64,000 nt of DNA from Nilaparvata lugens (Eukaryota > Arthropoda > Insecta > Hemiptera > Delphacidae). The notes below the pieces were generated by a model, which was given only the letters and a program-made list of their open reading frames with translations, was not told the origin of the DNA and did not search any database. The position numbers and the translations under genes are program-made. Positions 58,611 through 64,000 of the stretch are shown piece after piece. Location of the stretch: contig NC_052507.1 in NCBI RefSeq assembly GCF_014356525.2, positions 36,145,013-36,209,012 of the forward strand, written 5' to 3'. Position 1 is the first letter of the stretch. The number at the start of each line of letters is the position of its first letter.

Positions 58611-60483
58611 GATTAGTCCCGCATGGTGTGGCTAATGGCAACGTTTGCATATCACGCTTGCAGACTCATTGCAATGGGCGACCAATGCTTGTACATGAAG
58701 AAATACAGTTATAGTGACAGTGTGTGTGTGTATAAGCTGAGGCGCCAGTGCTTTCCACCATTTTACAGGAATGATGCTCAACCATCTATGAATTGAATCA
58801 ACGACCAAGCATTCCCCTTCAACACACCTCCCCCTCCCACCCACCACCAACTACCATTCTTATCGTATTCATGGACAATTACGGTCCGAACACAAACAAA
58901 CAGACACTTCAAGATGATAAGAGGCTCTCAATGAAGGGATGGAACTACAAACTAGGAGATCAGTCATATTCGGGAATTTGAATAAAAGAGCATTTGAACA
59001 GGTTTAACGTATTTGAGTTCAGTTGAGATAGGTGTTTGATTGGTTAAACGTTATTAAAAACTGGTAGATCGTCAAAGACGAGTCACCAGTTCAATTGGCT
59101 ACCACCATTATGCTCATACTGAAGATGATACACGAATTTTGATATAGTTTTGAGTAAACAGTTGCATGGTCCAATTCTAGTACGTCGTGTTTGAGGTTAA
59201 CATTTAGAACCTTATTAAATCTTCTAATTCTTCAACATGGAATCGATAAATTAAAATTATGTTAACTCTATTATATCTTCATTTTATAGAACAAAATCTT
59301 AATCTCATGGAATCTAGAATAGTGTAAACTTGTGAACATGGAATTGATCATTTTTATTTGTGTTGATTTACTAGACTATTATTTCAAAATTTTGAAGGGA
59401 AACTGAATCCATTTACAATATTAAGAACATTTTATCTATTACTGAACCATGTACATTGTATCTATTGAATAATAATTGTATCTACTGTCTATGAATAAAT
59501 TAAATAAATAAAATGAAATAAATTATAACAGTTCCATTACAGTGATATATTGTGAGTTATTTCATTTATAATGAAGTTAAACTGTTGAACTAATTCCATC
59601 CCTTTCAATTGAATCAAAATAGAAACATGAATAAAAATTTATATTTTGAAACATTGATATAGCACTTGAGTAATTTATGATAGTGAGTTGAGATAATAAG
59701 TGAGTGAACAAACCAATGAATTCTATTAGTAATTAACACTATAATTGGAAATATTATTCAGGTAAGCTATATTGCATTAAATTCATAGCATAATGAAAAA
59801 TCAATCAAGATTCATGGATGAACTGTTTTATTTATTGATTGTAATAATTGAAGTTCCAGTTCATGGATGATTCCTAATAATTACATGACTAGGCCTAATA
59901 CCAATCAATTTGGGAGGAGTCACACTTCAGCAATAAACTGACAGTTGATGAAATAACAATTATTGAAATGTTATTGGTGGATAATTAATTCATCAACTTG
60001 AATGCCTCGACTATGATTCAGTTAATTTCCTAACGGTTCCCTTGTATTTTGTCATCAATTGAAAAGGATTCTCGAATCACTCATCATAGATTTGTTCAAT
60101 GAACAATTAATTATTATTTCATGTAACATCTCATATATTTTTATAAATATTCCAAACAACATTCTCCTGATTATTATTGGGAATCTTGATAGAATGTTAT
60201 GCATTAATATTTAATAATCAGGGGTTTAAAGTGTTGTATATTCTGCTCATTTAAATTTCAAATTCTATGGGGATGAGAAACTTGATGAATCATTGATTTT
60301 TGTTGCAAATAACAGAAATTTCAAGTGGGCCTCTAAATCCAGAGATGAATTATGATAGAATTTGTTTGGAACATTGCACACTTCAACAAACACTAATTCA
60401 GCATGCGTCTAGCTTATAATAGGAAATTTAAACAAATATTTTATTTATTCCATTATATTATCCAGTAATTATTGTCTACTAAT
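58611..60483. other. AT-rich DNA, no gene recognised
   Basis: A short GT run (58,719-58,732) and an AAATAAATAAAATGAAATAA run near 59,500 are the only simple features. Nothing coding is supported. Confidence 0.5.
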
Positions 60484-60950
60484 CTCAAACCAGCAAATCC
60501 CGAATTAAGTGGATCATTGCTGGAATCACCATCATTATTACTCTCAAAATAAATCCATATCGCTTATTCAAAACTACTGAATTCAAACATACAAAATGTA
60601 TGAACAAACCGATCGGAAAGCAATACTCTATGCAAGACTCTAAATAACATACTGGTACGCATAGATTGGATATGATGGATTAGGCTCATATGTGTAGGAT
60701 ATCATTACACGAATCAATATCCTTTCATGAATCAATTACTTTTTTTCATTTCACACATTCACATTTTACATTTCCTTGATCTGTTCATTGAGCTTTTCTC
60801 CAAAAAACTAACTTGTTCATTTATTTTATTAACGATGTTGCTTTTTGAATTAATCACATGACTACATTCATATGATGATATTATATCATACCTCAAAATA
60901 GAATTACCATCGCTAGAATCTCATATCCTACACTAGGCCATTCTGACAAA
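60484..60950 (-). repeat. Duplicated exon-bearing segment, copy A
   Basis: Matches 61,788-62,225 in the same orientation with scattered substitutions. On the minus strand both copies contain two exon-like pieces: YTYEPNPSYPIYAYQ (here preceded by an in-frame ATG) followed by a GTATGT donor-like motif, and a Ser/Asn/Asp piece SNNDGD..NDPL(N/D)S..FAGL. Preservation of these frames across copies, against a background of substitutions, is mild support for coding. Confidence 0.5.
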
Positions 60951-61065
60951 TTAGCTTGCCCTCAAGCCTTCACTAAATAAAACAAACGTAAACAAAACAT
61001 GCAAAATAAAACTAACAAAACACACAAGATGAAACGAACGTGAACAATACATAACTCTACCTTAC

Positions 61066-61800
61066 ACGCAATACTGCTTGGTAAGACTGGCTTTCTTTGA
61101 CTTTTTGGGGTACTTCGATTTGCTTTTCCATTAGTTTTCTTCTCTTTTTCATCCGAGCTGAATGCTTTCGATTTGACTGATTGCTATTTTTCAAAGATTC
61201 TTGCTCGCCTTTTGTTTATCTGATGACAAAACCTTTTCAAGGTTTCCTAGATATTTAGAATTTTCTCCAGTTACTTTGGGTACATCCTGAATTTAAATAA
61301 ATATTCCATTTTTCTCTTCCTACGCTTTTTATCATCACTAGCTCCATCAAATTCTGATGATTCTCTCCAATCTTGCCGGTTTCTATCTCTTTTCTCATCC
61401 ATACGTTCATTCCGTTCATCTTCACTGTTATCAGAGTTAGTTGAATCATTTCTATTTTGTCGTTTCTATCTTCTACCATCATTTATTACAGAATATGATT
61501 TTTCAAACCGTCTCCAAAACAGTTTTTGTCAATTCTATTCAAACCATCAAAATTATCAGAATTTGTGCCTGGATTTGCCTCAACTACACCATTTTCATTC
61601 ATCATATTTCCCTCATCAACATTCAACTTTACTTCCTCTCTTTCTAAAACTCCACGCTTATCAATTATACCATTTTCATCAATCTCTTTTTCATACGAAT
61701 TAAAACTATGCTCAGGCCATTCCTGTGAATTTCTAGTATGCATCAATTCATTCATATTCTTCATTCTATAATTATTTTTATCAATTTCAATCTCAAACCA
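61066..61800 (-). CDS. Candidate host exon (frame broken) for a charged low-complexity protein
   Basis: On the minus strand, consecutive frames give peptides that join if a few one-base indels are allowed: EIDKNNYRMKNMNELM, then an acidic part with VEANPGTNSDNFDGLN, then RNDSTNSDNSEDERNER, DEKRDRNRQDWRESSEF and DDKKRRKRK, then DVPKVTGENSKYLGNLEK, and finally SSDEKEKKTNGKANRS and PKSQRKPVLPSSIA. The last frame runs into a GTAAGG splice donor (exon end 61,066). Asp/Glu/Arg/Lys/Ser-rich disordered segments of this kind are common in nuclear proteins. Family unknown. Either assembly indels broke a live exon or it is a pseudogene. Confidence 0.45.
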
Positions 61801-62225
61801 GCAAATCTCGAATCAAGTGGATCATTACCGAAATCACCATCATTATTACTCTCGAAATAGATCCTTATCGCTAATTCAAAACTACTGTATTCAAACATAC
61901 AAAATGTATGAACAAACTGATTGGAGCGCAAGACTCTAAATAACATACTGATACGCATAGATTGGATATGATGGATTAGGCTCATATGTGTAGGATATTA
62001 TTATACAAATAAATATCATTTATAAATCAATCACTTTCATTCATTTCACACATTCACGTTTTACATTTTCTTGATCCATTCATTGAGCTTTTCTCCTGAA
62101 AACTAACTTGTTAACTAATTTCATTTAGCTATGTTGTTTTTTGAATTAATCACATTACTACTTTCATTATGATAGGTCATATATACGTCAAAATGGAATT
62201 ACCTTCGCTAAAATCTCATATCCTT
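61788..62225 (-). repeat. Duplicated exon-bearing segment, copy B
   Basis: Partner of 60,484-60,950. On the minus strand it lies immediately upstream of the charged exon, with the SNNDGDFGNDPLDSRFAGL frame leading, through one apparent indel, into EIEIDKNNYRMKN. Copy A lies downstream of the charged exon, so the order is B, charged exon, A. Confidence 0.6.
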
Positions 62226-63632
62226 ATTATATGATACATTATGTCTATGGACGAAAAATACTTGTTTGAAAATACATATTATACAGAATATACTTTGTAA
62301 TTTTCTCCCTAGATATACTACTTAGAAGATATCCAAAAGTACTCTATAGATTTTCAATTGATAGGGAAGTTACCCTCTTTTGACTCCGTTGATTGAGAAT
62401 GGAATTACAAGGAACTTATCGTTACTTGAAGAAGAATTGTAAAAAAATACGTGTTTATCAAATTTATTAGGAAAGAATAATGATATACTTTGGGAACAAA
62501 ATATCAATTCCATTCCACTGGTGTGTAATACGGCTGCGTTAAACTTAGTATGGGATTTTCAAGTGAAACTCCCCCTAAATCCTCAACAGTGATGAACAGT
62601 GAAATGATTGCACACATGAAGAGAGATGAGGCAGTAACTGAAGGCAGTGAGTGTGAAGAATGAGATCAGAAATTGAAAATACATTTTAGCCTACAATGCC
62701 AACGATGGTGGTGGCTTCGCAGATTCGATTAGGGATTTGAGGCAAGAATTAGAATAAGAAGTTATTGGTTAGGAGGTGGTTAGGTAGTGAGCGGAGGGGT
62801 GGATTAAGTGGGGTGTTTTGAGACAGGGTGGTAGCATGTGATGCAATGTAAGCCATCGTATACACCCTCGGTAATATTTCATTGAACCCCACCTGCTGCC
62901 GCGTGGAAACACGGCAAGATTCTGGATCGAACCCCCCTCTCTATCGTTCTCTAACACTCTCTTCTACTCTCCTTGTTTTGTTTCCTCCTCTCTTCCTCAG
63001 CCGTCAAAGTGCAGTCGCAATTTCCCACCGGTCAATAAATATTGGATTTTCGTACCGTCTAGTTGGTTGGAATCAATCTCATCAAGAATTAAAATCTTGA
63101 AACTTGTAAACTGTTTCCCACATCTAGTCTTCTAATATGAATGTTATTTCGTGTTTTGTATTGTTGATTACGTAGCAAAAGATAGTCCTTTATCATCAAA
63201 TGTGAGAGAAATATTCAAAGTTATCAGTTTCCAGAATCCAGAGGTTCATATCTAACTGGAAGTTGTAAATATTTTCCCATTGGAGGAAACAAGTAGGCCT
63301 ACTTAGAATAATATAACTCGGATCTTCCCAGAAAAATTGTTTTGAATAGAGAATTTTTATTCCAGTATCTGATTCAAAATCAATTTGTTTCTACAATTCC
63401 TGTCTGATTCAATTTGAAATCATTATTCTATACCATCTTGGTCTTGTAACATAACAACCAGTATTTATTTGAATTCACAGTATACACTATTCTTCAATCT
63501 ATCATGTACAACTTAAAAGAGATTGATGGAGCCGAAAGTTCTCTATTACAGTATTGACTACCTCAAAGTGTGTCTTTGTGTTTTGTAGTGTTTGTGTGGG
63601 ACGTAAGTACTCACTACCTGAACTTGTAAACC
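62226..63632. other. No gene recognised
   Basis: AT-rich with a GC-richer part at 62,880-63,060. Frames across it are short and unconvincing. A TTTTGTAG|TGTTTGTGTGGGAC|GTAAGT arrangement near 63,584-63,607 resembles a tiny exon but is probably chance. Confidence 0.4.
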
Positions 63633-63740
63633 ATGGCTTCGGCGAGTACCGTAGTTTCACAAGAGTGTAGTAACAAATTAACATGGGCTCGAATAAATTC
63701 CAGGTACCCATCCCATGAACAAGACGCTGTCACGTTATAA
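63633..63740 (+). CDS. Candidate short ORF / first coding exon (35 aa) with good start context
   Basis: ACCATGG at 63,630-63,636 matches the animal start consensus. The frame reads MASASTVVSQECSNKLTWAR then INSRYPSHEQDAVTL and stops at 63,738. The codons have mixed composition unlike the AT-rich flank, and CpG-rich sequence follows. A GGTACC near 63,702 could act as a weak donor after INSR. It may be the N-terminus of a host gene or of a transposable element; no family recognised. Confidence 0.35.
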   Translation: MASASTVVSQECSNKLTWARINSRYPSHEQDAVTL

Positions 63741-64000
63741 TGTCGCTTTTCCGTCGCTGCTTCAAAATTGAAGTGCGCCGTTGTTCGTCGAATACAAGTA
63801 AATAATGGCGAATGATTCACGTGTCATTGCACTGCAACAATGCAGCTCATTAGGAGCTTCTCCCTTTACATGGAGAGAGACTCCATCCTCCTCTAAAAAC
63901 TTCAAGCTCTCAAAAATTGACATTCTTGGCAGCCAACCAGGGGTGATTTGAATGTCTCATTTTGAGCTGAGATATCAAGAGGGGAGTGTCTTTAAAGTGA
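63741..64000. other. Right edge, no feature recognised
   Basis: CpG-containing sequence to about 63,800 and then mixed DNA. Any exon continuing from the short ORF would lie beyond the window. Confidence 0.4.

Overview
The window looks like AT-rich intergenic or intronic DNA from an insect nuclear genome. It is most likely hemipteran, and planthopper-like in the style of its repeat families. That assignment is inference from recalled repeat styles, because no marker gene is present. Evidence for a eukaryotic nuclear genome is the metazoan-style splice signals, non-LTR reverse transcriptase fragments with short GAA tails, Helitron-like elements with A|TC...CTAG|T termini, a piggyBac-like MITE at TTAA, foldback elements, and long microsatellites. 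No rRNA, convincing tRNA, CRISPR array or bacterial operon was found. Only one long ORF (728 codons, about 5.0-7.2 kb) is clearly a real protein; most other open frames are chance frames in AT-rich or simple-sequence DNA.

The main feature is a gag-only LTR retrotransposon at 2,473-10,855. It has a long 5' LTR of about 2.0 kb (TGT...ACA) and a perfect-looking tRNA-Lys1,2-type primer binding site directly after it. A leader with a TATA-like box and a GTAAGT splice-donor-like motif follows. Next come an intact gag (coiled coil, Ty3/gypsy-like capsid region, Asn/Gln/Arg-rich tail, no zinc knuckle) and a second ORF in the -1 frame with an Arg-rich block and a hydrophobic segment. The 3' LTR is truncated. 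No protease, reverse transcriptase, RNase H or integrase was seen. The LTRs differ by only about five substitutions in 1.5 kb, so the element is young and must have been mobilised in trans.

From 10.9 to 30 kb the sequence is mostly unique AT-rich DNA with small repeats. These are a 473-bp foldback element (14.9 kb), a 205-bp MITE (15.7 kb), a possible plus-strand first exon (16.2-16.43 kb), a piggyBac-like MITE (17.3 kb), Helitron-like elements (18.0, 20.4, 22.1 and 22.6 kb), a LINE remnant (19.6 kb) and a 387-bp tandem duplication (25.7 kb).

From 31 to 41 kb the window is duplication-rich. A 1.45-1.5 kb unit with conserved splice-like signals occurs at 31.06 and 37.99 kb. The second copy lies exactly between two nearly identical 770-bp direct repeats. 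A GT microsatellite (33.6 kb) and an 8-bp minisatellite (40.7 kb) also lie here. The minisatellite belongs to a repeat whose inverted copy is at 56.7-57.3 kb.

From 41 to 64 kb there are GC-rich promoter- or exon-like islands (42.4, 45.2, 46.9, 49.4 kb), an RTE-like LINE fragment (48.4 kb), two clean hairpins (52.0 and 55.3 kb) and several purine-rich tracts. At 60.5-62.2 kb there is a minus-strand region that reads as a charged low-complexity protein exon when three frames are considered together, with a duplicated neighbour. A short Kozak-positioned ORF lies near the right edge (63.6 kb). Apart from the retrotransposon, no set of genes working together can be reconstructed; the window probably samples long introns or intergenic DNA of host genes whose main exons lie outside it.
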